64,000 nt of DNA from DASYKT01 sp035995185 (GTDB lineage: Bacteria > Acidobacteriota > Blastocatellia > Pyrinomonadales > Pyrinomonadaceae): positions 1 to 64,000 of the forward strand of contig DASYKT010000045.1 in the NCBI GenBank assembly GCA_035995185.1, given 5' to 3'. The translations under genes were made by a program, and so were the position numbers. Positions within the stretch are counted from its first letter, which is position 1, and each line of letters starts with the position of its first letter. Below the pieces are notes generated by a model that saw only the letters and a list, made by a program, of their open reading frames with translations, searched no databases and was not told the DNA's origin. This document shows, one piece after another, positions 43,085 through 50,937 of this stretch.

Positions 43085-43521
43085 TTGTATTCTTTGCCTT
43101 TTGTCGCGGTTTTTCCACGAAACCCGGTCGCTACCGCTCCCTTGCTAATCATCCAAATTCCGCATTTTGTTTAAATCCTCTCTTCCAATTTTCCCGCTAG
43201 CCTGAAAAAATGTACGCGAGAGGTGTTGAAATTATCATCCCTCCAGAAGACATTAACGCGCGCGCGAGATCGCTTCTCGCCTTGCCATTTCACCTGTCAC
43301 CGTCAGCCGCTGTTTGGAGGCTTTGTGAAATTTTTTGTTATGGCGTTCTTTTTGTTTTTTTCGTGTTGTTTAGTGTGATTCGTGGTTCCGGTTTTATGTT
43401 TTTTTGAAATGGCGCCAACTTTTGTCCGCCAAATCACCTTGATCTTTGAAAATCTGCGTTTCATTTTTGTTCCAGGTGTTTCATTTCTCGTTCTCCGGGA
43501 TGAAACGCGGACTAACAAAAA

Positions 43522-43577
43522 AACTCCCCTCCTTACAAAGGAGGGGTGGCACGGCGAAGCCGTGACGGGGTGGTTCT
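43522..43577 (+). repeat. CTCCCCTCC...GGTGGTT repeat, copy 2
   Basis: Second direct copy of the 57-bp two-hairpin repeat, 495 bp from the first; it differs by one base within CACGGCGAAGCCGTG. Confidence 0.85.
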
Positions 43578-43654
43578 CTCTTTCGTTCAGAGTTACGCCT
43601 TCAGACGCGACGTGTCGGATTTTCTGCCGCTCCGTGTGCAGATGTCAGTGTAAT

Positions 43655-43734
43655 GAGGTCAGTACCTTAGAACGAAGTGACTGGCTTTTGAGTTCTGCTC
43701 ATGAGCCGGTCACTACGTTCCCGGTACTGACCTC
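43655..43734. repeat. REP doublet without transposase
   Basis: A diverged REP at 43655-43685 and an inverted good copy at 43703-43734 form an 80-bp pair with an 17-bp centre. It is the minimal mobile unit expected of a RAYT/REP system. Confidence 0.85.
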
Positions 43735-43762
43735 GTTTCTTATATCTGCTAGAATTTAAATT

Positions 43763-44845
43763 ATGGAAAAACAAATGGAAACAAAAAATATCAAGGCCTT
43801 CGGGGCGGAAGCGGCCGACGCGCCGTTAAAAGAAATAACCATTCCGCGCAGGAGCGTAACTCCGCAGGATGTCGAGATCGAGATCCTTTTTTGCGGGATC
43901 TGCCATTCAGATCTTCATTACGCCCGCGATGAGTGGCACGATGTGATGCCGGCGGTTTACCCGTGCGTGCCGGGCCACGAGATCGTCGGGCGGGTCACCG
44001 CGGTGGGTGATACGGTAACCAAATTTAAGCCGGGCGACCACGTGGGCGTGGGCTGCCTGGTTGAATCAGACCGCACCTGCCCGAGCTGTAAAGAAGGGCT
44101 GGAGCAATTCTGCCCGGGCATGGTGCTTACCTACGGCTTCCCGGACCAACACGGGACCGCACCGGTCACCTACGGCGGGTATTCGGAAAGCATAGTCGTG
44201 GACGAGCATTTCGTCTTGCGCATTCCTGATAATCTCGATCTGGCCGGGGCGGCGCCGCTGCTCTGCGCGGGTATCACGACCTATTCGCCGCTGCGCCACT
44301 GGAAGGTGGGCCCGGGCAAAAAGGTCGGGATCGTGGGCTTGGGCGGCCTGGGCCATATGGGAGTGAAATTTGCCCGGGCGTTCGGGGCACATGTGGTGGT
44401 CTTCACCACTTCAGAGAGCAAAAGAGAGGACGCGCTGCGCCTCGGCGCGCATGAGGTCGTGCTTTCCAAAAATGCCGATGAGATGGCGAAACACGCCGGC
44501 ACTTTCGATTTTATCCTCGATGCCGTTGCCGCCGATCACGACATCAATGCCTATATCCACCTGCTCGGGCGTGATGGCAACCTGACGATGGTCGGCGCTC
44601 CGGAAAAGCCTTTGCCGGTAGCGGTGTTCGGCCTTATCTTCGGCCGTAAGAGTTTCTCCGGCTCGCCCATCGGCGGTCTTGCGGAGACGCAGGAAATGCT
44701 CGATTTCTGCGGCGAACATAATATTACCGCCGACGTCGAGGTCATTACGGCCGATAAGATCAACGATGCTTTCGAACGGATGCTTAAATCCGATGTGAAA
44801 TATCGCTTTTCTATCGACATGGCGTCTCTAAAGTCGGGGCAATAG
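43763..44845 (+). CDS. NAD(P)-dependent zinc alcohol dehydrogenase (YahK/cinnamyl-alcohol type)
   Basis: A 360-residue medium-chain dehydrogenase. Catalytic zinc ligands are in CGICHSDLH, PGHEIVG and the Cys of LLCAGITTY. The cofactor-binding motif VGLGGLGHMGVKFA lies at about 194-207, followed by FTTSESKREDALRLGA, which is typical of NADP-preferring YahK-like enzymes. The structural zinc lobe reads ESDRTCPSCKEGLEQFC: three of four Cys are kept and the first is replaced by Asp, which can still bind zinc weakly. Probably reduces aldehydes to alcohols. It stands alone among repeats and may have come by transfer. Confidence 0.93.
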   Translation: MEKQMETKNIKAFGAEAADAPLKEITIPRRSVTPQDVEIEILFCGICHSDLHYARDEWHDVMPAVYPCVPGHEIVGRVTAVGDTVTKFKPGDHVGVGCLVESDRTCPSCKEGLEQFCPGMVLTYGFPDQHGTAPVTYGGYSESIVVDEHFVLRIPDNLDLAGAAPLLCAGITTYSPLRHWKVGPGKKVGIVGLGGLGHMGVKFARAFGAHVVVFTTSESKREDALRLGAHEVVLSKNADEMAKHAGTFDFILDAVAADHDINAYIHLLGRDGNLTMVGAPEKPLPVAVFGLIFGRKSFSGSPIGGLAETQEMLDFCGEHNITADVEVITADKINDAFERMLKSDVKYRFSIDMASLKSGQ

Positions 44846-44854
44846 TTTTTTAAA

Positions 44855-44961
44855 GAGCGGGTGCAAGCAACCTTTCCGGACCTGAGAGGGGTTTAAGCTT
44901 TGAAGGTGAAAATATAAAACTAAATAAATTTGCAGTCGGGAAGGGTCGCTTGCGCCCGCTC
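44855..44961. repeat. Inverted GAGCGGGTGCAAGCAA repeats
   Basis: Copies at 44855-44879 and, inverted, at 44937-44961 flank 57 bp of AT-rich DNA; a third copy is at 23577-23601. Confidence 0.75.
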
Positions 44962-45021
44962 TGATGGATTATCAGACTAGCCTTTGTTTGACAGACAGAG
45001 AGACTTTATAAACAAAGCCAA

Positions 45022-45063
45022 TAAAACAAAAAGCGGCACTCATACTCCGAATGCCGCTTTTCT
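45022..45063 (-). terminator. Terminator of the VOC-like gene
   Basis: Stem AAAGCGGCA (45030-45038) with TGCCGCTTT (45052-45060), followed on the minus strand by TTTTTGTTTTATT. It lies 22 bp after the stop. Confidence 0.88.
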
Positions 45064-45081
45064 TCCCCCTGGCTCGCAAAA

Positions 45082-45633
45082 TTAATTCACCATCTGCGAA
45101 ACATTCTTCGCGTATTTCGGCGGGAGCGGGCTTTCCAAAAACTTCGCCCAGTTTTCCGGGTTGGCCATCTCCTGGTAAACTTTGGTCATCTCCGGCGTGT
45201 TCACCTCCAGCATAAACCTGTCTTCGATCCAAAGCTCGATCAATTGAAACAGCCCGCAGCCGCGGTTGGCGGTCAGGCAGCGCCAGCCTTCGCGTGCGGC
45301 GATCGCCTTGATCTCGGCTTCGCTCAAAGGCGAGTTGATGTTCAGATGGACCGGGCCGTATTGCGAAGATTCGTTGCCTACGGTAAAAGTGGCTTCATTT
45401 TCATCGGTGATGGTCTCGATGCTGAAGTTTTCCTCGTCCGGCAAACCGGTTCCCGGCAAAAGCTGGACGTCGATCGGAATTATTTCCACCAGCGTGCCGA
45501 GGCCATCGTCCGCAAAAGCGACATAGCCGCCGGGGCTCGGCGGAAACGGCATGGCGTAGCCGGCCCAAAGCTCGGCCAAAATATTTGCGACTTTTTCAGG
45601 GTTATGAGCTGCAAAAGAAATGTGATTTATCAT
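45082..45633 (-). CDS. VOC/glyoxalase-like protein
   Basis: A 183-residue cytosolic protein that starts MINHISFAAHNPEKVANILA, the typical first strand-helix of a vicinal-oxygen-chelate domain. It continues with GYVAFADDGLGTLVEIIP, a probable metal-ligand Glu strand. The second half (YGPVHLNINSPLSEAEIKAI, GLFQLIELWIEDRFMLEVN) has the matching His and Glu strands of a second betaalphabetabetabeta unit. The enzyme activity is unknown. The ATG has an AGGAG site about 11 bp upstream. It has its own terminator. Confidence 0.65.
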   Translation of the reverse strand: MINHISFAAHNPEKVANILAELWAGYAMPFPPSPGGYVAFADDGLGTLVEIIPIDVQLLPGTGLPDEENFSIETITDENEATFTVGNESSQYGPVHLNINSPLSEAEIKAIAAREGWRCLTANRGCGLFQLIELWIEDRFMLEVNTPEMTKVYQEMANPENWAKFLESPLPPKYAKNVSQMVN

Positions 45634-45736
45634 AACGAACGGTCTCCTAACAGTATTAAAAATTGGGAAATCTTTCCCTCTGTTGGATAAAGCGTATTCG
45701 TTAAGAAAAAAGTATCAGTCTTTTTTAGAGAATAAC

Positions 45737-45793
45737 GGTGAGCGGTGAGCGGTGAGCGGTGAGCGGTGAGCGGTGAGCGGTGAGCGGTGAGCG
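45737..45793. repeat. Tandem heptamer tract (GGTGAGC)x8
   Basis: Eight perfect 7-bp units lie upstream of the VOC-like gene. The reverse complement of the same word (CACCGCTCACCG) occurs at about 45878-45889, so tract and complement can fold into a large hairpin. A related tract is at 2334-2373. Confidence 0.88.
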
Positions 45794-45898
45794 ATTAATT
45801 ATTCATTCTTAATTATTAACTATTAATTATTTCAAAAACTGATTGTTGGTAAGTGCTAATCACTAATCGTTCGCCGTTCACCGCTCACCGTTAATTAA

Positions 45899-46465
45899 TT
45901 ACTTTTTAGCCAGTTCTCCATAAAGCCAGGCCTTGGTCATGCGCCAGTGGCGTTTTACGGTGATGGGTGACACGCCGAGGACTTCGGCGGTTTCTTCGGT
46001 GGTGAGGCCGCCAAAATAGCGCAGCTCTACGATCTTGGCTTTTTCCGGGTCCATTTTGGCAAGCTCATTGAGCGCATCGTCCAGCGCGATAAGCTCCAGG
46101 CTTTGCTCGGCTGCCTTGTCGATATTTTCATCCAGCGCGATGATCTGAAATTCGTTGCCGCGTTTTTCAGCGTTGTGCTGGCGGGCATAGTCGATCAAAA
46201 TGCGGCGCATCTGATTTGCCGCCACGCCCAGAAAATGCGCGCGGTTCTGCCAGTTGACCTGGTTGATATCGACCAGCTTCAGATACGCCTCGTGCACCAG
46301 CGCCGTCGGCTGCAGCGTGTGCCCCGAACGCTCGCGGCGCAAATAATTTCCCGCCAGGCGTTTCAGCTCGTCATAGATCAAAGGCAAAAGCTGATCGACG
46401 GCATCGCGATTGCCGTTTGACAGCTTTATTAAAAGCTGGGTTATTTCTTCAGGTTTCGGTGTCAA
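45899..46465 (-). CDS. ECF-type RNA polymerase sigma factor (TIGR02999 group)
   Basis: A 188-residue sigma-70 family factor of the group common in acidobacteria and planctomycetes. Region 2 is LLPLIYDELKRLAGNYLRRE (about 24-43) with HTLQPTALVHEAYLKLV and RAHFLGVAANQMRRILIDYAR. Region 4 has MDPEKAKIVELRYFGGLTTE and ETAEVLGVSPITVKRHWRMT (helix-turn-helix). The start is a TTG (46465) with AAGGAAG at 5-nt spacing, matching the family N-terminus. No anti-sigma gene is adjacent. In many acidobacteria such factors accompany PknB-TPR kinases; here the kinase is 8 kb away. Confidence 0.93.
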   Translation of the reverse strand: MTPKPEEITQLLIKLSNGNRDAVDQLLPLIYDELKRLAGNYLRRERSGHTLQPTALVHEAYLKLVDINQVNWQNRAHFLGVAANQMRRILIDYARQHNAEKRGNEFQIIALDENIDKAAEQSLELIALDDALNELAKMDPEKAKIVELRYFGGLTTEETAEVLGVSPITVKRHWRMTKAWLYGELAKK

Positions 46466-46685
46466 CTTTACTTCCTTACGTGAGTTTCTATTTTGTACCG
46501 CATTATAACTTCACCTGATGTTCTAAGCCAAATTTCCGGCGATGGATCAAAGATGAAAAATTAGCGACCTTGTTTAGTGTATTTAGTGCGTTTCGTGGTT
46601 AAGTTTTTTAGTTTTATTTATTCTTAGACACTGTAGTCGCCCGAGAGATTTATGGGCTTCTAAATTCCCGCGCGTCCCAATAAAA

Positions 46686-46714
46686 AATGCCCCCGGCAAT
46701 ATACCGGGGGCATT
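46686..46714 (-). terminator. Terminator of the RRM-protein gene
   Basis: An 11-bp stem AATGCCCCCGG (46686-46696) with CCGGGGGCATT (46704-46714), followed on the minus strand by a T-run. It lies 25 bp after the stop. Confidence 0.93.
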
Positions 46715-46739
46715 CTCTTACATATCGAAATATTTATTC

Positions 46740-47066
46740 TTAGTAACGACGTCCGCCGCCACCGCCGCCGCCGTAGCCGCCGCCTCTGCCGCCGCCGTAG
46801 CCGCCGCCGCCGTTATTGCGTTTTTCCTGCGGTTTGGCTTCGTTGACTTTCAGAGCGCGTCCGCCGACTTCTTTGCCGTCGAACTGGCTGATGGCTTTCT
46901 GTCCTTCTTCCTGCGAAGACATTTCGACAAAGCCGAATCCGCGTGAGCGGCCGGTTTCGCGGTCTTCAATAAGATTCGCTGACTGAACGGTGCCGACTTC
47001 GGCAAACAAGTTTTCGAGATCCTGAGCCGATGTATCAAAGGAAAGGTTTCCTACGTAAAGTTTCAT
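46740..47066 (-). CDS. Small RRM RNA-binding protein with Gly-rich tail
   Basis: A 108-residue protein: one RNA-recognition motif (residues 1-80) with RNP2 KLYVGNLSF and RNP1 RSRGFGFVEM, then a Gly/Tyr/Arg-rich tail (GGGGYGGGRGGGYGGGGGGG). Bacterial homologues are cold-induced RNA chaperones in cyanobacteria and others. Position and length agree with the family. The gene has a strong terminator and a long upstream region (about 200 bp before the next recognisable element), compatible with a regulated leader as in cold-shock genes, but no structure is proven. Confidence 0.92.
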   Translation of the reverse strand: MKLYVGNLSFDTSAQDLENLFAEVGTVQSANLIEDRETGRSRGFGFVEMSSQEEGQKAISQFDGKEVGGRALKVNEAKPQEKRNNGGGGYGGGRGGGYGGGGGGGRRY

Positions 47067-47396
47067 TTTAATTAATATTTTCTCCCCGTTTTCGGGGCTT
47101 CTGAAGAAGTGTCGAGATCGAATTGGCTTCGGAGAAAAAACTGCGAAGGTGTCGGTTTCGGATGCTCAAATAATTTCAAGAGCTAACTTCTATGATTATA
47201 AACTGCCTACTCTCGAACTATCCAAAAAACCGTCTTTGACAAGCGCACCATTACTGGCGCAAGAGAAGGATTAACTTAATTAGTGTGAATCATTAGCCGG
47301 GTAATAGCAAGCGGATTATTACGATTAACGAATATTGGCGAATCTGGTAAAAATAAACAAAAAAGGCAATTCGAATTAAATTGCCTTTAGATCTGT
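47067..47396. other. Noncoding region upstream of RRM gene
   Basis: 330 bp between the RRM gene and the left end of the integrated element. It holds a possible minus-strand promoter near 47195-47225 (TATAAT at 47195-47200, TTGGAT at 47220-47225; the 19-bp spacing is long) and a terminator at 47363-47387. No gene is seen. Confidence 0.5.
47355..47388 (-). terminator. Original terminator of tRNA-Lys, now left of the element
   Basis: Stem AAGGCAATT (47363-47371) with AATTGCCTT (47379-47387), followed on the minus strand by TTTTTTGTTTATTTTT. It lies 9 bp past the displaced tRNA-Lys 3' part, where the terminator of an uninterrupted tRNA-Lys gene would be. Confidence 0.8.
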
Positions 47397-47449
47397 GAAA
47401 TTAATGGTGAGCCGAGCAGGACTCGAACCTGCGACCCAATGGTTAAAAG
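47397..47449. repeat. Left attachment-site repeat (att)
   Basis: 53 bp identical to 58804-58856 in direct orientation; flanking sequences differ on both sides. It covers 45 nt of tRNA-Lys from the anticodon loop to CCA. Confidence 0.95.
47405..47449 (-). pseudogene. 3' fragment of tRNA-Lys (anticodon loop to CCA)
   Basis: 45 nt equal to the 3' part of the tRNA-Lys at 58812-58887. Upstream of the anticodon loop the sequence is unrelated. It is the chromosomal remnant left by insertion. Confidence 0.95.
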
Positions 47450-47577
47450 GCTTTTCTTGTTGTTTATTTACATTCGGCTCTCTTCGTTCCAATTGCTTTT
47501 CATCCTTTATTAATAGGCATTTCCATTCGCTTCCGCTTATTTTAGTTTTGCGGAGTTTCGACTTAATTAGGTTGGTT

Positions 47578-47596
47578 TGTTGCACTCATGTTGCAC
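47578..47596. promoter_or_regulatory. Phased TGTTGCAC pair near the left end
   Basis: TGTTGCAC at 47578-47585 and 47589-47596, an 11-bp period. The same arrangement, in the same orientation, is at 58744-58762 near the right end. They are possible integrase or excisionase arm sites, but no binding evidence is available. Confidence 0.5.
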
Positions 47597-48545
47597 CACC
47601 AAGCTCGCCCGTATTTACCTGTGAAGGAACAGAGCTCAATTTTAATCTCCGCTTGCGGTTCGCTTCCTTGTACAGCAACCCGGCAACTTCCTTATTTTCG
47701 CGCGACTTCCGTTGATTATGAACGTTTGCACATTTTTCCTGACAGCATTGACGATCTTTGCGTTTGGCCCAAAAGAAATTGCTGCAAATTTTACACTGCC
47801 GAATTCTGCGAACGTCGAGTCCCAATATGACTTCCAGTACCGGGTCTTCTTGTTTATGCAGGATACCGTCTTCATCCACGTAGAGATCAGGAATCAATTG
47901 ATCCAAATTAAGGAAGCCTGCGTTTTTGAGGCGTCGCTCGGCGTTGTCAAAGTTGCGCCCGACGAAGGCCAACTTTAACAGGAGTCTTTTAATAGCGCGG
48001 ATTCTGTAGTAAGTATCAGTCCACTTGTGGGCCAACGACATCCGTCTCTTGAAAAAATGCTGTTTTGCGTCTGTGCAAGCTTTGAATTTGGACAAAATCT
48101 CATTCCGCGTAGTTGTTACAATGCCTCCTTTTGCCTTTTCATACAAATCACGGGCTACCTCGTCCGCCGCTACCCATTCGCTAACAAGTCGCACTAATTC
48201 GGCCCAATCGTTCTTATTCGCTAGAAAAGCAGCCGCACCGACAAATCCGTTTGTTTTAAGGTCTTCATGCATTTTTGACGCTACTTCAAAAAAAGCCCCC
48301 TGATATTCCTCCTCTTTCTTCTTATATTCCTCTGATTTCTCGTAGGTTTCCCGGTCTACACCAATCAAGTAAAAAGGTGGCATTGGTTGAAGGGGTAGTC
48401 CCAGATCCTTCATTTGATCGGGGTGTGGGAACAGGTTCACATAAAAAAATAGAGCCTCAACATTGGGCGGGCAGCCGGTTTTGATACGATCTCTCTTACC
48501 AGGGAGCAATTCGTCAGTTTTACTTGCCATATTGGCACACAACAT
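47586..48545 (-). CDS. Element-borne protein with C-terminal CGNR-like zinc finger
   Basis: A 319-residue cytosolic protein with no recognised N-terminal domain: helical, with repeated aromatic and acidic stretches (FFEVASKMHEDLKTNGFV, KNDWAELVRLVSEWVAADEV). Near the C-terminus QCKICSNFFWAKRKDRQCCQ then EKCANVHNQRKSREN has the four-Cys spacing of CGNR-type zinc ribbons, followed by a basic tail, so it may bind nucleic acid. It is divergently transcribed from the HTH/primase genes. The start is uncertain: ATG at 48545, or ATG at 48530 (MASKTDELL). The stop lies at the left end's TGTTGCAC pair. Confidence 0.65.
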   Translation of the reverse strand: MLCANMASKTDELLPGKRDRIKTGCPPNVEALFFYVNLFPHPDQMKDLGLPLQPMPPFYLIGVDRETYEKSEEYKKKEEEYQGAFFEVASKMHEDLKTNGFVGAAAFLANKNDWAELVRLVSEWVAADEVARDLYEKAKGGIVTTTRNEILSKFKACTDAKQHFFKRRMSLAHKWTDTYYRIRAIKRLLLKLAFVGRNFDNAERRLKNAGFLNLDQLIPDLYVDEDGILHKQEDPVLEVILGLDVRRIRQCKICSNFFWAKRKDRQCCQEKCANVHNQRKSRENKEVAGLLYKEANRKRRLKLSSVPSQVNTGELGGAT

Positions 48546-48633
48546 TTTCCTAACTTAACACCTGAAAGAATACCTCAGAAGAACGGTAGTATATAGACTT
48601 AAATGAGTCAAGAAAATTCACACTTCTTTCTAT

Positions 48634-48864
48634 ATGGAGCAAACGAAAAATATGACAACTAAACTCTTGAACGTTAATGAGGTGAGTGAAATCCTGGGCC
48701 TAAAGCCGGCGCGCGTCTATGAGTTAACTCGCCAAGGCCGTCTTCCTTTTGTGCTTTTGGGCGAAAGGCAATACCGGTACAGTATGATGGCCCTGGAAAC
48801 CTTCATCAATCGCGGTGGTAATCAACCTCAGCCCACTGAGCCGGTGCAAGATAATGATAATTGA
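48634..48864 (+). CDS. Excisionase-type helix-turn-helix DNA-binding protein
   Basis: A 76-residue protein with a MerR/excisionase-like helix-turn-helix of the HTH_17 type: LLNVNEVSEILGLKPARVYELTRQGRLPFV, broken here to LLNVNEVSEILGLKPARVYE and LTRQGRLPFVLLGERQYRYS. Such proteins act as excisionases or as primase-operon regulators on integrative elements. It overlaps the primase start by 11 bp, so the two are translationally coupled. A second ATG at 48652 is a possible start. Confidence 0.85.
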   Translation: MEQTKNMTTKLLNVNEVSEILGLKPARVYELTRQGRLPFVLLGERQYRYSMMALETFINRGGNQPQPTEPVQDNDN

Positions 48865-50071
48865 CGGGGCGGCGATTCGGGCCGAGGCCGAGGCTTTCTT
48901 TAATCCCGGCGGCGGGCGGCACCATGCTAAGGTCCTGCAGGAGATCCTAGACAGTCTCGAACCGGTCGATTTTCGGGAGATTGGCGATTTAAAGCCGGAT
49001 GACCGCATACCCCAAAAAGCCCATATCGTTTTGACGGTTCAGGCGGTTTTGGCGAAGGCTAAAGAACTTAATTGCGGTCTTTGTAAGAACCAAGATTTTG
49101 TTTATTCATACAACGGTGAATTCTGGCAGTTAATCGATAAGGACGCGTTGGAGAATTTTTTAGGTGAAGCAGCGGAGAGAGTAGGTGTGGACACAATCAC
49201 AGCGCGATATCATAGAACAAAAAAGGAGTTAGTGAATCAATTTCTTTCGGACGCCTATTTACCTAAGCCGGAAGTTACTTACAATCGAGTATTGATAAAT
49301 TTGCGCAATGGAACGTTTGAAGTCGGTACGGACGGGTTTAGACTGCGCGGATTTGATCCAGATGATTTCTTAACTTACCAACTCCCTTTCGGCTACCTGG
49401 AAGTGGCGGGCTGCCCGAAGTGGAAAAACTTCCTCAGCGAGGTCTTACCGGACGAAAACTGCCAGGCAGTCTTGGCTGAATTTGTAGGTTATATTTTCGC
49501 CCGGCATCTTAAGCTTGAAAAAACCCTAATACTTTATGGCACGGGAGCCAATGGGAAATCGGTAGTTTTTGACGTAATAACTGCTTTGCTTGGTAGTAAT
49601 AATATTTCTAATATTTCCCTTGAATCGATCAGCAAGGATCAATATTATCGTGCGATGTTAGCGAACAAACTTCTGAACTATGCCCCGGAAATTTCCAATA
49701 AGCTTCAAGCGGAAAAGTTCAAACAATTAACGAGCGGCGAACCTATTGAGGCTCGCCTTCCCTATGGGCAACCGATGACATTAAGGGACTATGCGAGGTT
49801 GGCATTCAACAGCAACGATTTGCCACGGGATGTTGAGCATACAGAGGCTTTTTTTCGGCGGTTTTTGATTATTCCCTTTGGTGTGACGATCCCAGAGCAA
49901 CAACGCAACCCAAACCTGGCAAAGGAAATCATCAGGGCTGAGCTTTCCGCCGTATTCAATTGGATCCTAGAAGGATTACAGCGGCTTTTGACCCAGCCAT
50001 GCTCACAATGCCCTTTCTTCTGCATTCAAACAAGCAGTAAAGTGGCGGATGATTTTCCAGAATCCCTGTGA
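48854..50071 (+). CDS. Phage/plasmid primase-helicase (P4/D5 type), C-terminally truncated
   Basis: An element replication protein. The start ATG at 48854 lies inside the end of the HTH gene. It has a D5-like N-terminal region, INLRNGTFEV, FEVGTDGFRLRGFDPDDFLT, then the superfamily-3 helicase: Walker A LYGTGANGKSVVFDV, YAPEIS and LAFNSNDLPRDVEHTEAFFR with the arginine finger RRFLIIPF. After LEGLQRLLTQ (ending near 49991) the reading continues with residues that do not fit the family. In the other frame the same bases encode the middle of an integrase, so the real primase is cut there and its last 26-27 residues are out-of-frame filler. Normal members carry 50-150 more residues. It may be non-functional. 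Confidence 0.85.
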   Translation: MIIDGAAIRAEAEAFFNPGGGRHHAKVLQEILDSLEPVDFREIGDLKPDDRIPQKAHIVLTVQAVLAKAKELNCGLCKNQDFVYSYNGEFWQLIDKDALENFLGEAAERVGVDTITARYHRTKKELVNQFLSDAYLPKPEVTYNRVLINLRNGTFEVGTDGFRLRGFDPDDFLTYQLPFGYLEVAGCPKWKNFLSEVLPDENCQAVLAEFVGYIFARHLKLEKTLILYGTGANGKSVVFDVITALLGSNNISNISLESISKDQYYRAMLANKLLNYAPEISNKLQAEKFKQLTSGEPIEARLPYGQPMTLRDYARLAFNSNDLPRDVEHTEAFFRRFLIIPFGVTIPEQQRNPNLAKEIIRAELSAVFNWILEGLQRLLTQPCSQCPFFCIQTSSKVADDFPESL

Positions 50072-50726
50072 TCTTTGTGAACTTCCGAAAATGAATAGGC
50101 AAGAAATGAAATATTTTACCCAAACCGAAGTGAAATCCTTTCTTGAGGCTGCAAAGACTGATAGGTATTATGCTGCCTTTCTATTGGCTATCGAAACGGG
50201 AATGAGACCGGAAGAATATCTCGGCCTACAATGGAAAGACGTTGATTTTGATAAAGGCGTTCTGAGCGTTAGGCGCGTAGTAATAACACTCAAGGGTGGT
50301 GGCTTCTATTTCGCTGAGCCTAAGACCTCTAAAAGCCGAAGAAGCATACCGCTGTCAGATACCGTGAGCACGGCTTTAAAGGTTCACAAACGGATTCAAC
50401 TAGAAGAAAAAATGAAGTTGGGTTTGGACTATCAGAATCTCGATCTAGTATTTGCTTCTACTATTGGAACGCCCGTTCAACACCGTAATTTCGACCGTCG
50501 GCACTTTGCGGTAATTCGTGATAAGGCAAATCTACCGGCAATCAGGCTGTACGATCTTCGTCACACGACGGCAACTCTGCTACTCTCAGCTGGATTGAAC
50601 CCAAAGGTTGTTTCTGAACGTCTTGGACACGCTTCAATCGTTTTGACCCTGGACACCTATTCCCACGTATTGCCGACTATGCAACAGGATGCAACGGATC
50701 GTCTTGGAAGGGTGCTCTATGGATAG
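49992..50726 (+). pseudogene. Tyrosine integrase missing its N-terminal domain
   Basis: The catalytic domain is complete: GMRPEEYLGLQWKDVDFDKG with the first Arg, a Lys-containing beta-hairpin, YDLRHTTATLLLSAG with the second Arg, GHAS with the His, and DTYSHV with the nucleophile Tyr. From about 49992 the same frame also reads the end of a core-binding domain (AHNALSSAFKQAVKWRMIFQ then NPCDLCELPK), but before 49992 it meets a stop at 49989-49991, inside primase sequence. The N-terminal arm-binding domain and most of the core-binding domain are therefore missing. The ATG at 50049 could start a 225-residue fragment. A deletion fused primase and integrase here. Confidence 0.85.
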
Positions 50727-50937
50727 GTATTTAAACGAGAACATTGCGACGACTGCTCGAACTTCTAAACGGAACTGAAAGGAAAATAACAAGGCCGAAC
50801 TGGGGTAAAAACCGGTCCATTTTTCTCTCAAGCCGCATCGTTTTTTTGATAAGATTTGGACACTAGGCGGTACGCATATTCGACACGGGTCGTTTGCTGA
50901 AGTATCGACCGCCGCTTGAACTTTTGCTGAATCTTTA

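Larger units (their letters stand above)
42859..43762. other. 900-bp noncoding region made of repeat copies
   Basis: The gap between the 499-residue gene and the alcohol dehydrogenase holds a REP (42955-42986), a TTCGTGTGATTCGTGG word, two direct copies of a 57-bp repeat (43027-43084 and 43522-43577), and a REP doublet (43655-43734). A 65-codon frame at 43210-43407 is not convincing. Confidence 0.65.

Noticed and set aside
43210..43407. 65-codon plus-strand frame
   Set aside because: It lies in repeat-rich noncoding DNA, has no ribosome-binding site and its residues look like translated low-complexity sequence (FFVLFSVIRGSGFMFF).
47376..47585. 69-codon minus-strand frame
   Set aside because: It crosses the displaced tRNA fragment and att repeat. 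Its C-terminal part is translated tRNA sequence.
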